Positions 17,260 to 26,512 of a stretch of 64,000 nt of DNA are shown here, in pieces. A program made the position numbers and the translations under genes. Source of the DNA: RGIG9115 sp045128915 (GTDB lineage: Bacteria > Bacillota > Clostridia > UBA1381); the NCBI GenBank assembly GCA_045128915.1, contig JBGVIT010000006.1:94261-158260 (forward strand), in the 5' to 3' direction. A model generated the notes under the pieces. The model was not told the origin of the DNA. It saw only the letters and a list, made by a program, of their open reading frames with translations, and did not search any database. Positions within the stretch are counted from its first letter, which is position 1; each line of letters begins with the position of its first letter.

Positions 17260-17280
17260 TTATATTTTGGAGTGAAAAAA

Positions 17281-18399
17281 ATGAAGGTTGCCATGATTGG
17301 CCATAAGGTTGTCCCTTCCAGACGTGGAGGCATAGAAAATGTTCTTACCACACTGTGTCCCATGCTGGTTGAAATGGGACATGATGTAACCTGCTACAAT
17401 CGAACATCTGACAAGGTGGAAAACGAATACGAGGGAACTGTGGCAAACAAAATGTATAAGGGCGTAAAGCTCAAAAACGCCCCCACGTTGAATGTTCGTG
17501 GTGTTGCTGCAATGATAGCTTCTTTTACAGCGGCAATATCTGCATCTTTCGGGAACTATGATGTTGTCCATTTTCATGCAGAGGGACCGTGTGCGGCTCT
17601 TTGGATTCCAAAGCTTTTCAGAAAGAAATGCATTGCAACAGTACACGGACTTGATTGGCAGAGAGAAAAGTGGGGGAAAGGCTTTGCTTCAAAGTACATA
17701 AAATTTGGCGAAAAGATTCTTGCAAAATATGCGGATGAAGTTATTGTGCTGAGCAAGGCGGCTTACGATTATTTCAAAGAAACATATAATCGGGAAACAG
17801 TAATTATTCATAACGGAATAAGCCGTCCTGATAAAAAGGATGCAACACTTATCAAGGACAAATACGGTCTTGAAAAAGACGGATATATATGTATTGTATC
17901 AAGGCTTACAGCAGAAAAAGGTATTCACTACCTTATTGATGCATATAACCGGATTACAACTGACAAAAAGCTCATTATTGCAGGAGATACCAGCGATACC
18001 GACGAATACGTAGCGATGCTTAAGGAAAAAGCCGCAGGAAACCCAAATATAATTTTTACGGGCTTTATATCAGGCGATATTCTTACGGAAATATATTCAA
18101 ATGCGTATATGGTTGCCCTGCCCTCCGACCTTGAGGGTATGTCTTTAAGCTTGTTGGAAGCACTTGCATACAAGAATGCACTTTTATGTTCGGACATACC
18201 TGAAAATACATCGGTAGCTGAAGACAGAGCGATGTACTTCAAAAAAGGCGATGTGGCGGACTTAGCAAAAAAGCTTCAGGATATGTGTGACGACAAAACA
18301 GTTGTAGATGCCTTGCGCGAAGGCGTAGATGAATTTATTTTAGATAAATATAGCTGGCAAGAAGTTGCAGAGGCTACTTGTAAACTTTATAAAAATTAA
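17281..18399 (+). CDS. GT4 family glycosyltransferase
   Basis: 372 residues with a GT-B fold. The N-terminal KVVPSRRGGIENVL, the middle HFHAEGP and ATVHGLDWQREKWGK, and the C-terminal donor-site E7 motif in PSDLEGMSLSLLEALAY are typical of GT4, close to the rhamnosyltransferase-like subgroup that starts GHKVVPSRxGGIE. I start at ATG 17281 with GGAG at nine bases; the in-frame GTG at 17272 abuts that SD. It adds an internal sugar to the repeat unit. Confidence 0.88.
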   Translation: MKVAMIGHKVVPSRRGGIENVLTTLCPMLVEMGHDVTCYNRTSDKVENEYEGTVANKMYKGVKLKNAPTLNVRGVAAMIASFTAAISASFGNYDVVHFHAEGPCAALWIPKLFRKKCIATVHGLDWQREKWGKGFASKYIKFGEKILAKYADEVIVLSKAAYDYFKETYNRETVIIHNGISRPDKKDATLIKDKYGLEKDGYICIVSRLTAEKGIHYLIDAYNRITTDKKLIIAGDTSDTDEYVAMLKEKAAGNPNIIFTGFISGDILTEIYSNAYMVALPSDLEGMSLSLLEALAYKNALLCSDIPENTSVAEDRAMYFKKGDVADLAKKLQDMCDDKTVVDALREGVDEFILDKYSWQEVAEATCKLYKN

Positions 18400-18417
18400 G
18401 ATAAGGATTTGTTTTAT

Positions 18418-19644
18418 ATGGAAAACAAAAATTATATGGAAGAAATTGAAAAAAACAACGAACAAATAAAGGAGCTTTTTAAAGAATTCTCAACCGCTGA
18501 GCTTTATGATGCATGGATAGACACCTTTGAAATTGAAGCTGTTGATGAAAAACAGGTTGTAATTACTTACAACGGTGCAGAGAATATTAAAAAGTTCAAA
18601 AGCGAGTGCAAGGATGTTTTGTTATCTTGTGTAAGCTCTGTAATAGGCGGTGACAGGAAAATAAAGATATCCAAAACAAATTACAACTTAAGTCCCAAAA
18701 TGAAAAAGAATATCAAAGCCGCAAAATTCTTTGTGGCAGGTATGGCTTTTGTGTGCCTTGCGGCTGCGATTATTGTTATTTTGTGTAGTTATATCAGCAA
18801 CAGAAGTTTCAGAGAAACTTTCTACAACGTAAGCAGCATTAAGATTGATAGTCCCCTGAGAGTTATACAGCTATCTGATTTACACCGCACATCTTACGGT
18901 AAAGACAATAAAAAGCTTCTGTCACGGGTTGAGGAATTGGAGCCTGATATAATAATCTGTACCGGTGATATTGTAAATTCAGCAAAAAAAGATATTGAGT
19001 TTGCAGTAAATTTAGGAAGAAAGCTTTCCAAAATTGCTCCCTCATATTATATATACGGAAATAATGAAGTTAAAAGCATCTATGACTTTAATATGAACGA
19101 AAAAGACCTTGATGAAAAGTTCGGTTTTACTCAGGGTAATCGTGATGAATCAAAACTTCTTGAAATAGACGATGAATTTGAAGAAAAGCTTGAAAAAGCG
19201 GGCATTAAAGTTCTTAAAAACGAAAAGGATACCATAAAGATTAAAACTATGACCATTGACGTGTACGGAGTTCTGAATTCAAATCCGTCATCATTCTGGT
19301 CCTATTCAGAAAACAGATTTCTCGATTATATTTACGAAAATCCGGACAATATCAAAATCACAGCAGTTCATGAACCATTCATTTTTGAAGAGTTCCAGCC
19401 TGAATTCTGGGGTGATTTAATGTTGTGCGGCCATACTCATGGCGGATTGATGCGTATTCCTGTACTCGGCCCATTATTTACAAACGAGGGTGGGTTGTTC
19501 CCCCAGAGAGACGGATGTTTTGTTTACGGAAGATATGATGCTTCAGGCGCACCTCTTATAGTAAGCGGCGGCCTTGAAAATTCAAATATTCTGCGTATAA
19601 ATAATCAACCTGAGTTGGTTATTATTGATATTAATAAATTTTAA
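18418..19644 (+). CDS. Membrane metallophosphoesterase with DnaA-N-like domain
   Basis: 408 residues in three parts. Residues 15-85 resemble the DnaA N-terminal (KH-like) domain: LFKEFSTAELYDAWIDTFEI and a later FKSECKDVLLSCVSSVI. One membrane helix lies at about 102-127. A calcineurin-like phosphoesterase domain follows with QLSDLHR, CTGDIV, VHEPF and CGHTHGG. The usual GNHE is GNNE, so the catalytic-acid histidine position is Asn; the metal ligands are otherwise kept. Homologues include YkuE/YaeI-type membrane phosphoesterases. The substrate is unknown and its place in a polysaccharide operon is unusual. Start at ATG 18418 behind AAGGA. Confidence 0.72.
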   Translation: MENKNYMEEIEKNNEQIKELFKEFSTAELYDAWIDTFEIEAVDEKQVVITYNGAENIKKFKSECKDVLLSCVSSVIGGDRKIKISKTNYNLSPKMKKNIKAAKFFVAGMAFVCLAAAIIVILCSYISNRSFRETFYNVSSIKIDSPLRVIQLSDLHRTSYGKDNKKLLSRVEELEPDIIICTGDIVNSAKKDIEFAVNLGRKLSKIAPSYYIYGNNEVKSIYDFNMNEKDLDEKFGFTQGNRDESKLLEIDDEFEEKLEKAGIKVLKNEKDTIKIKTMTIDVYGVLNSNPSSFWSYSENRFLDYIYENPDNIKITAVHEPFIFEEFQPEFWGDLMLCGHTHGGLMRIPVLGPLFTNEGGLFPQRDGCFVYGRYDASGAPLIVSGGLENSNILRINNQPELVIIDINKF

Positions 19645-19664
19645 TTTTGCGAGGAAGATGGAAT

Positions 19665-21020
19665 ATGGTTACGTCAATACTTCAAAAATTACTGATATTA
19701 ATTGTGGGTTTGTTGTTTCTGGCATCATGCGCAATTATATATTATCGCTCTAAAAATGTAAATCGTACAGAATTTACACAGATTTTCAAAACAGCAGAAT
19801 ATTTTAATATATGGGTTATTCTCATATGCTTTATTACAACCGGAGTGTTTGGGGTTTTTAATCATTATAAGCTTAAAAAATCTGTTCATGCCATAGTTTC
19901 ACTTAACTATTCAGAAGCATCTCAGGCACTCAATTCAAATGGTACAAGATACAATATGGCAGAAATCATTTGCGATGAGGTTGTTGACAGGGCTATAAAA
20001 AAAGGTGCATTAAAAAATGTAACCAGAAAACAGCTTAAAGACTGCCTTGTTGTTTATCCTTGTGTTCAGGGTGCTGTAGAGGATGAATCTCAATATCATA
20101 TTTCCACAGAGTTTGCAGTAGAGTATCATGCATCAAAGGATACGGACCATCTTGATTCGGAGAATGTCATTAAGCTTATTACTGCAGCGTATAAGGAGTA
20201 CTATATAGAAAAATATACAGATAATTTCACTCTTGATGAGGAAAAACCGGACTTTAAGAATATGGAATACATGGATATAGTATCGTATCTTGATAAAGAA
20301 GCTATGTCTGTTCTTAATTATTTGTACGGTATGGCGGAAAAAAGCCAGAGCTTTGTAACAGAAAACAACAGTACATTTAATGCTATTGCCGGAAAGGTAT
20401 ATCAGTTTAAAGATACTCAGATTGACGAGAATCTGAAATCCCTGATTTTGCAAAACGGAATTGCAAGAGATAAAGCAGGATATATTGAGAGGTTGGAGCA
20501 TCAGAATAAAAGTGTTGATTTTGACAGGCTTAAAAACGATATATCATTTAAACTCTGCAATCAGGCGATTGCTATGTACAGCGAAGAGATGACGAGGGTT
20601 GTGCTTGTTCCTACGTGGGACCAATCAGGCAAGTATTATATGGGAAGAACGAAGGTAGGAATTGATGAGCTTTCGGTTATGGCTACAAATTACAGCAACA
20701 ATGTAGCATCCAACGAAAAAGAAATTATGGATAATAATCTGGTAAGAGATAAAATATCCGCATCAGATTCCACGCCTGAGCTTTATGAATTTGCCGATTC
20801 GTTAATCAATTCAATTTATGACAGCATTAAAGGTTTTGAAAGAGAAGCAATAATGGCCGGCAGAGAATATTCAAGGCACAGAATGAACCAATGTATAGCA
20901 GTAACTATTTACGGCATTTCTGTAATGGATCAGCTTAAGACTCTTATAATGTTTGCCGCATTTGCATATGTAACACTTATGTTGTACTTCATTTCCAGAA
21001 AATTCCCGAAAAAAGCGTAA
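19665..21020 (+). CDS. Wzz-like membrane protein without cytoplasmic domain
   Basis: 451 residues with two N-terminal hydrophobic segments, a large extracytoplasmic domain and one C-terminal helix (KTLIMFAAFAYVTLMLYFI). By eye, its outer domain parallels the next gene: TEFAVEYHASKDTDHLDSEN against STFIVSFAATSGEGADFART, and SYLDKEAMSVLNYLYGMA against ELIDTSIDNTLNTLYQRI. I therefore call it a paralogous polysaccharide co-polymerase-like partner; this rests on my own alignment only. Start at ATG 19665, eight bases after GAGGAAG. Confidence 0.5.
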   Translation: MVTSILQKLLILIVGLLFLASCAIIYYRSKNVNRTEFTQIFKTAEYFNIWVILICFITTGVFGVFNHYKLKKSVHAIVSLNYSEASQALNSNGTRYNMAEIICDEVVDRAIKKGALKNVTRKQLKDCLVVYPCVQGAVEDESQYHISTEFAVEYHASKDTDHLDSENVIKLITAAYKEYYIEKYTDNFTLDEEKPDFKNMEYMDIVSYLDKEAMSVLNYLYGMAEKSQSFVTENNSTFNAIAGKVYQFKDTQIDENLKSLILQNGIARDKAGYIERLEHQNKSVDFDRLKNDISFKLCNQAIAMYSEEMTRVVLVPTWDQSGKYYMGRTKVGIDELSVMATNYSNNVASNEKEIMDNNLVRDKISASDSTPELYEFADSLINSIYDSIKGFEREAIMAGREYSRHRMNQCIAVTIYGISVMDQLKTLIMFAAFAYVTLMLYFISRKFPKKA

Positions 21021-21041
21021 AATTATTAAAGGGGGAGAATG

Positions 21042-22907
21042 ATGAAAAATTTTCAGATTTTAAGATACTTAAAAAAACTTTTGCCGCTTATAATAGTTTT
21101 TTGCGTCTTTGCAACATACGGTGTTTATTATAAACTCAAAACCTCTAATACATATATAGCGTCCGAGGTTATTCATTATAATGACGAGCAGGCGGAAAAA
21201 GGTCTTGCGCCAACCGGTGACAAACTTGATGTAAACGAAATCAAATCATCTGCAGTAATGTCAAAGGTTGTAGATAAAATGGGATTGACGGGGATTTATT
21301 CTGTTGACAGTCTTATTTCAAGAATAAATATAACTCCTATTGCGGATGAGGACAAAGTAGCGCAAAAAGAAGCAAAGCTTGAAGAAGGCGAAGAATACAT
21401 ATACGAGCCGAGTACATTTATTGTATCCTTTGCTGCAACAAGCGGTGAAGGTGCGGATTTTGCAAGAACAATACTTGATGAAACTCTTGATGTTTATTTT
21501 GAACAGTTCAGCCAGAAATATGTCAATGTTGCTCCTGCCAACAATACCATAAAGAATCTCGATAAAAACGATTACGATTATATTGAGATGATGGAATTGA
21601 TTGATACAAGCATTGATAACACTCTGAATACCCTGTACCAGAGAATAGATCAGAATAATTATTACAGGTCAACGGAAACAGGTTTTTCATTCAGCGAGCT
21701 TGCGGATGAATTCAATTATTTAAGACAAGTTAAGGTATCGGCGCTGTTTTCAGAAATCTATAAATACCAGATTACAAAAAATAAAGCGGTGCTTATTTCC
21801 GACTATACCACAAGAATAGACAACAATAATATTTCCAATACCAAGGATGACAGTATTGTTGAAGATGTTGTAACAGTTATCCGCGCTTATGTGGATAAGA
21901 TGAGAAAGTCAGGCAACACCAACATTACCCATGAATACATTCTGGACAATCTTCATGAACGTAATGTTCAGGACTTTGTAAGTGACCAGACAGTAACGTA
22001 TGATGAGTTGATTTACAGTTGGAGAGACCACAGAGAAAACATGGAGCATGCCATTATAGACTCTGCCTACTGCAAATATGTAATAGATACCTTTCAGGAA
22101 TGTACAGGCAACTGCAACGGAGCGTGCAAATCCTCTGAATTAACATGCTCACAGCTTTGCAATGCGCAGCACGCTTATATGCAAACTAAGGTAGAAACAG
22201 AAATTAACACACTCATTGATGAACTTACAGCGCTTTATGAAACCACAATGAAAACTAATGAAGAATATAATAAATTTGTGGGAGCAAGCTATATTTCCGT
22301 ATTGTCATCAGCATCTGTAAAAGAGAGTGTTAATGTTATTCTCTATACAGCAATAGCATTCTTCTTCCTTATGGTTGTTTGTTGCGGTGGCGCTATTATT
22401 CTCGGAAGAATAGGCGATATTATAAATTATATTTTCTATACAGACCACCTTACGGGCTTTAATAACAGAGCATATTTTGATAAATATCTCAAATCCAAGG
22501 ACAAAAAGCTTCTTGATGATGGTGCTGTTTATTGCTTGATTGATATATCAAACTTAGTTCACATAAACGGAGAATATTCAAGAGCCGTAGGCGACGAAAT
22601 TATAACCCTGTTCAAAACTTACATAAAAGAAGCATTCGGAAAGTCAGATACAGAGTATATTTATAACGGCAACGGAAGCTTTGCAATGCTTACGGAGAAT
22701 TCTGATTTTATCACTGTTGAGGATATAACCAGACTGTTCAGGTTAAGACTTGATGAAAGAGAAGAACATGCCGATATTGTAATCGAGTACAAGATTGGTA
22801 TTGCTGAAACCTTTAAAGAAAACAAAACATCAAGAAAGCTTCTTTCTGAGGCAATCAAAAATAAAAAGCTATATACTTCAGATTTGAAATCAAAAAGTTC
22901 ATTATAA
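21042..22907 (+). CDS. Wzz-like chain-length protein fused to degenerate GGDEF domain
   Basis: 621 residues. TM1 (about 12-30) and TM2 (about 430-453) flank a large outer domain that begins like Wzz (KLDVNEIKSSAVMSKVVDKMGL region), so it belongs to the polysaccharide co-polymerase class. The outer domain holds a cysteine group near 343-375 (ECTGNCNGACK..CSQLC). After TM2, residues 468-610 form a GGDEF-type domain: DHLTGFNNRAYF, then DISN..HINGEYSRAVGDEI. The signature is GNGSF instead of GGDEF, so cyclase activity is not expected, and no RxxD I-site is seen. ATG 21039 is an alternative start. It lies between its paralogue and the polymerase. Confidence 0.8.
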   Translation: MKNFQILRYLKKLLPLIIVFCVFATYGVYYKLKTSNTYIASEVIHYNDEQAEKGLAPTGDKLDVNEIKSSAVMSKVVDKMGLTGIYSVDSLISRINITPIADEDKVAQKEAKLEEGEEYIYEPSTFIVSFAATSGEGADFARTILDETLDVYFEQFSQKYVNVAPANNTIKNLDKNDYDYIEMMELIDTSIDNTLNTLYQRIDQNNYYRSTETGFSFSELADEFNYLRQVKVSALFSEIYKYQITKNKAVLISDYTTRIDNNNISNTKDDSIVEDVVTVIRAYVDKMRKSGNTNITHEYILDNLHERNVQDFVSDQTVTYDELIYSWRDHRENMEHAIIDSAYCKYVIDTFQECTGNCNGACKSSELTCSQLCNAQHAYMQTKVETEINTLIDELTALYETTMKTNEEYNKFVGASYISVLSSASVKESVNVILYTAIAFFFLMVVCCGGAIILGRIGDIINYIFYTDHLTGFNNRAYFDKYLKSKDKKLLDDGAVYCLIDISNLVHINGEYSRAVGDEIITLFKTYIKEAFGKSDTEYIYNGNGSFAMLTENSDFITVEDITRLFRLRLDEREEHADIVIEYKIGIAETFKENKTSRKLLSEAIKNKKLYTSDLKSKSSL

Positions 22908-22930
22908 TTGTATAAGAAAGGAGGGTAATC

Positions 22931-24238
22931 ATGACGGAAAATACGATCCTCGAAAAAGCAAAAGAGGTTTATTTTATGGTTGTAGCCGTAATGATGTATT
23001 ATTTTCTTAATGAATACATCGACATTGGTTTGCACGTTACATACCGTCATGCATTTGCCCTTGTTTTAGCTTGCAGTGCAATAGTTGTCTTTTTATATAA
23101 ACCCAACATAGCAAGAGGCTTTACTGCTTTTAAACAGGCGTGTATTTATAGTGCCCCGCTATTTGTTATAACGATGGTTTCGCTGTTTGTATGGTTTATA
23201 GGCACTGTGGATGTAAGCGTTATTTCAAGAGGACTTTCTGCTACTTTGATATATACCAATATGCTGTCATTTGCTCTTGCAGCCGGTGGGATGCTGTATA
23301 TTTTTGGGGGTAAGGGAGTATGGTACAATCTTATTGCCATTTTAATTGCAAATATCCTCATGATTTTAACAGTAATGATTGAAAATGGAATAGGTGTATA
23401 TTTTTCACAGTTCATTACGCTTATAATAACCTTTGCTGACGTAACGGGAGATGTTATTGTAAAGGCAGAAATCCATGAACTTGCATTTTGTCTGGGTGCG
23501 TATATTATTTACATGCTTTATAAGCCGAAAAAAGATATAATCTATTTTATACTTCTTATCCTCAGTACTTTCTGCTTCTTGTCCGCATTCAAAAGAATAG
23601 CAATTATTGCTATTGTAATAGCACTTGTGTTGGGCTATATTCTGAAGTTCGTTGCAGTATATAGTAAAGAAACAGCAAGCAGACTTGTTACAATACTATC
23701 AATTATTATAATCGGTTTGCTTATAGGTTATATAGCTCTTATAAATGCAGATGCATTCGAGCTTTTGGAAAAGGCAGGAATAAATACAAGCGGACGTGTA
23801 GGTATTTATAATGCCGTAGATGAATTCTATGAATTCAACCCTGGCTTTTTAGGTAACGGAATCGGATTTCTCACATATCAGCTCAACACCTTTATAAAAA
23901 TAGGCGTGGCAGCTGTACATAATGATTTTCTTCAGTATTATATTGACCTTGGTTTTTGGGGTTATATAATATGGCTTATATCCATGATTCTTATGAGAGT
24001 ATGGTATTTCGGAAAGAATGGTAATGTGGAAAACGCTATTATTACATTTATGCTGACTGTTTATCTGATTATTGTATCTTCGACAGATAATACTATGAGT
24101 TATCCGCTTCTTACGGCAGTTCTTGCAATACTTATGATGGGAAGCGGCTTTGATGACAGAGTACGGGATGCTGAAAATAAAATGTTTGGATATATTTCCA
24201 AAGACAACAGAGAAGAGGAAAGTGATTCGTTGATATGA
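22931..24238 (+). CDS. Polysaccharide polymerase (Wzy-like)
   Basis: 435 residues, about 11-12 membrane segments, ending in a charged cytoplasmic tail. The large outer loop near residue 290-330 contains SGRVGIYNAVDEFYEFNPGF and HNDFLQYYIDLGFWG, the features of the O-antigen ligase/polymerase superfamily. Wzy proteins join repeat units outside the membrane, with chain length set by Wzz-type proteins such as the two encoded just upstream. The SD AAGGAGG is strong. The stop overlaps the next start (ATGA). Confidence 0.85.
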   Translation: MTENTILEKAKEVYFMVVAVMMYYFLNEYIDIGLHVTYRHAFALVLACSAIVVFLYKPNIARGFTAFKQACIYSAPLFVITMVSLFVWFIGTVDVSVISRGLSATLIYTNMLSFALAAGGMLYIFGGKGVWYNLIAILIANILMILTVMIENGIGVYFSQFITLIITFADVTGDVIVKAEIHELAFCLGAYIIYMLYKPKKDIIYFILLILSTFCFLSAFKRIAIIAIVIALVLGYILKFVAVYSKETASRLVTILSIIIIGLLIGYIALINADAFELLEKAGINTSGRVGIYNAVDEFYEFNPGFLGNGIGFLTYQLNTFIKIGVAAVHNDFLQYYIDLGFWGYIIWLISMILMRVWYFGKNGNVENAIITFMLTVYLIIVSSTDNTMSYPLLTAVLAILMMGSGFDDRVRDAENKMFGYISKDNREEESDSLI

Positions 24239-25443
24239 GAATTCTGATGGTAAATAAATTCCTTTACCCTCGCGGCGGAAGTGAAAGCTATATGCTGTTT
24301 CTTGGCGAACATCTGAGAAGCCTTGGCCATGAGGTTGAGTATTTTGGTATGTACGATGAACAAAATACAGTAGGAAACTCAGCAGAAAAATACACACAGA
24401 ACATGGATTTTCACTCTAAAGGAATAGGGAGGTTTTTATATCCTTTCAAAATAATATATTCCTTTGAGGCAAAAAAGAAGATAATAGAGGTAATTGATAA
24501 CTTCAAGCCTGATATAGTGCATATGAACAATATCAATTTCCAGCTTACACCATCCATAATCTATGGTGCAAAAAAGAGGGGTATTCCTGTTGTTCAGACT
24601 GTGCATGACTACCAGATGATTTGTCCTAATCATCTTTTATATAACTTTGATAAAAATACACCTTGCGAAAAGTGCGTTAATGGTTCACATATAAATTGCA
24701 TCAAAAACAAATGTATTCACAATTCAACTGTCAAAAGCATTCTGGGAGTTATCGAGGCAAAGTTTTATTCAGCCCTCAAAGCATATAAAAAGGTTGATTT
24801 GTTTGTTTGCCCAAGTAATTTTCTTGAAAGAAAGCTTTTGTCCGCAAATGATTTTTATAAAGGCAAAACCCGAACAATACATAATTTTATAAACAAAAAC
24901 CGGTTTGCACCGTGTGATAATGAATGTCTGCCTTATATTGTTTTTGTCGGAAGGCTTTCAAAGGAAAAAGGCGTTGAGTACCTTGCAAAAACAGCAAAGC
25001 TACTTCCTGAATATACCTTTATGGTAGCAGGTAACGGCCCTGACGAAAATATCCTTAAAAACATTGACAATATTAAGCTTGCAGGATTTCTTACGGGAGA
25101 TAAGCTGACGGAGCTTATGGGTAATGCAAAATTACTTCTTCTTCCGTCTGTATGTTATGAAAACTGTCCTCTTTCCATACTTGAGGCACATTGCATGGGT
25201 GTTCCCGTTGTTACCATGAACAGCGGTGGTATGGCAGAGCTTGTGAAGGACGGCATTACCGGAAGCCTTGTGCGAGAATCATCCCCTGAAGCAATAGCAG
25301 CGAAGCTGAGAGAAACCTTGGAAGATGATGAGTACTATAATACCCTTAAAGAAAATTGCAAAAACGAAAAAGATAATATTCTGAGTGTAGAAACATACTG
25401 TGATGTTTTGCTTGAGGAATACAAGAAATTAGTTGAGGGGTGA
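24235..25443 (+). CDS. GT4 family glycosyltransferase
   Basis: 402 residues, GT-B fold. It begins RILMVNKFLYPRGGSESYML, carries HDYQMICPNHLLY with a following cysteine group (CEKCVNGSHINCIKNKC), and has a C-terminal donor motif PSVCYENCPLSILEAHCMG. This layout, including the Cys insertion, is common in GT4 enzymes of polysaccharide clusters. Coupled to the polymerase gene by a 4-base overlap. Donor and acceptor unknown. Confidence 0.9.
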   Translation: MRILMVNKFLYPRGGSESYMLFLGEHLRSLGHEVEYFGMYDEQNTVGNSAEKYTQNMDFHSKGIGRFLYPFKIIYSFEAKKKIIEVIDNFKPDIVHMNNINFQLTPSIIYGAKKRGIPVVQTVHDYQMICPNHLLYNFDKNTPCEKCVNGSHINCIKNKCIHNSTVKSILGVIEAKFYSALKAYKKVDLFVCPSNFLERKLLSANDFYKGKTRTIHNFINKNRFAPCDNECLPYIVFVGRLSKEKGVEYLAKTAKLLPEYTFMVAGNGPDENILKNIDNIKLAGFLTGDKLTELMGNAKLLLLPSVCYENCPLSILEAHCMGVPVVTMNSGGMAELVKDGITGSLVRESSPEAIAAKLRETLEDDEYYNTLKENCKNEKDNILSVETYCDVLLEEYKKLVEG

Positions 25444-25447
25444 AAGC

Positions 25448-26503
25448 GTGGCACAGCCTAAAGTAAGCATTATTGTACCTGTGTACAACGTAGAAAAATA
25501 TCTTGACAGATGCATAAACTCCCTTAGAAATCAATCCCTGAACGATATTGAAATAATACTCGTAGATGATGCATCGACGGATTTGTCACCCGCCATATGC
25601 GATAATGCTGCACAGGAGGACAGTCGCATAAAGGTTATTCACAAAGCAAACGAAGGTGCAGGTATGGCAAGAAATGCGGCGCTTGAAATTGCATCAGGTG
25701 AATATATCGGTTTTGTTGATTCCGATGATTTTGTTGACAAGGATATGTTTAAAGTGCTTTGGGAAACAGCGGAAAAGTACAGTTCTGACCTTGTTATGTC
25801 CGGAGTTTTGTATGTGGGCGGTATTATGTATAGTGAAGATGGGGACGCTGTCCTGAAAACTTTTTTTGATAAAGATACTCATTTTGAAACTGATGAAGAA
25901 CTTAAAAAGCTTAGAATGGGTATTGTAGGTGCTTTGCCTGAGGACGCAGATGACAGCAGATACGGAATGAGCATCTGGAAAAATCTGTTCAGGCATCAGG
26001 TTATAAAAGATAACAGTATTGCTTTTCAGTCAGAAAGAGAAATGCTCTCAGAGGATTCCTTGTTCATGATTGACTTCATATCATGCATACGAAAAGCCAC
26101 CGGAATAAAAGAAGCCTTTTATAATTACTGCAGAAATGGTGATTCAATTTCCAAATCATACAAAAAAGACAGATTTGAAAAAAGCCTTGCTTTTGTAGGC
26201 GAGGTTGAAAAAAGATTCATCAAAGATATTTCCCCTATGGAGTATCAGCTTTATATTGATAGATTCTGGCAGGCGATGTGCAGAGTGATTTGTTCTCAGG
26301 AAATAATGTATGCTGCAGATAATCATATAAAATATTCCCACTTAAGAACAAGGCTTAAGACAATATGTAAAAATAGTCTGACTGTCAGGGTGTTGAGTAC
26401 ATACCCCATAGGCAAGCTGCCTTTTAAGCAAAGGGTGTTTGCATTGGGAATGAAGCACAGATTATATTTTATGTTAAAAGTGCTTGTAGGACTTAGAAGA
26501 TAG
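25448..26503 (+). CDS. GT2 family glycosyltransferase
   Basis: 351 residues. The GT-A start VSIIVPVYNVEKYLDRCINSL and the metal-binding FVDSDDFVD motif define a GT2 inverting transferase. The C-terminal half (from about 120) is the longer CpsI/EpsJ-like extension. GTG 25448 is chosen, seven bases after GAGGGG, over a TTG inside the preceding gene. It is the first of three consecutive GT2 genes. Confidence 0.9.
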   Translation: MAQPKVSIIVPVYNVEKYLDRCINSLRNQSLNDIEIILVDDASTDLSPAICDNAAQEDSRIKVIHKANEGAGMARNAALEIASGEYIGFVDSDDFVDKDMFKVLWETAEKYSSDLVMSGVLYVGGIMYSEDGDAVLKTFFDKDTHFETDEELKKLRMGIVGALPEDADDSRYGMSIWKNLFRHQVIKDNSIAFQSEREMLSEDSLFMIDFISCIRKATGIKEAFYNYCRNGDSISKSYKKDRFEKSLAFVGEVEKRFIKDISPMEYQLYIDRFWQAMCRVICSQEIMYAADNHIKYSHLRTRLKTICKNSLTVRVLSTYPIGKLPFKQRVFALGMKHRLYFMLKVLVGLRR

Positions 26504-26512
26504 GAGATAATG

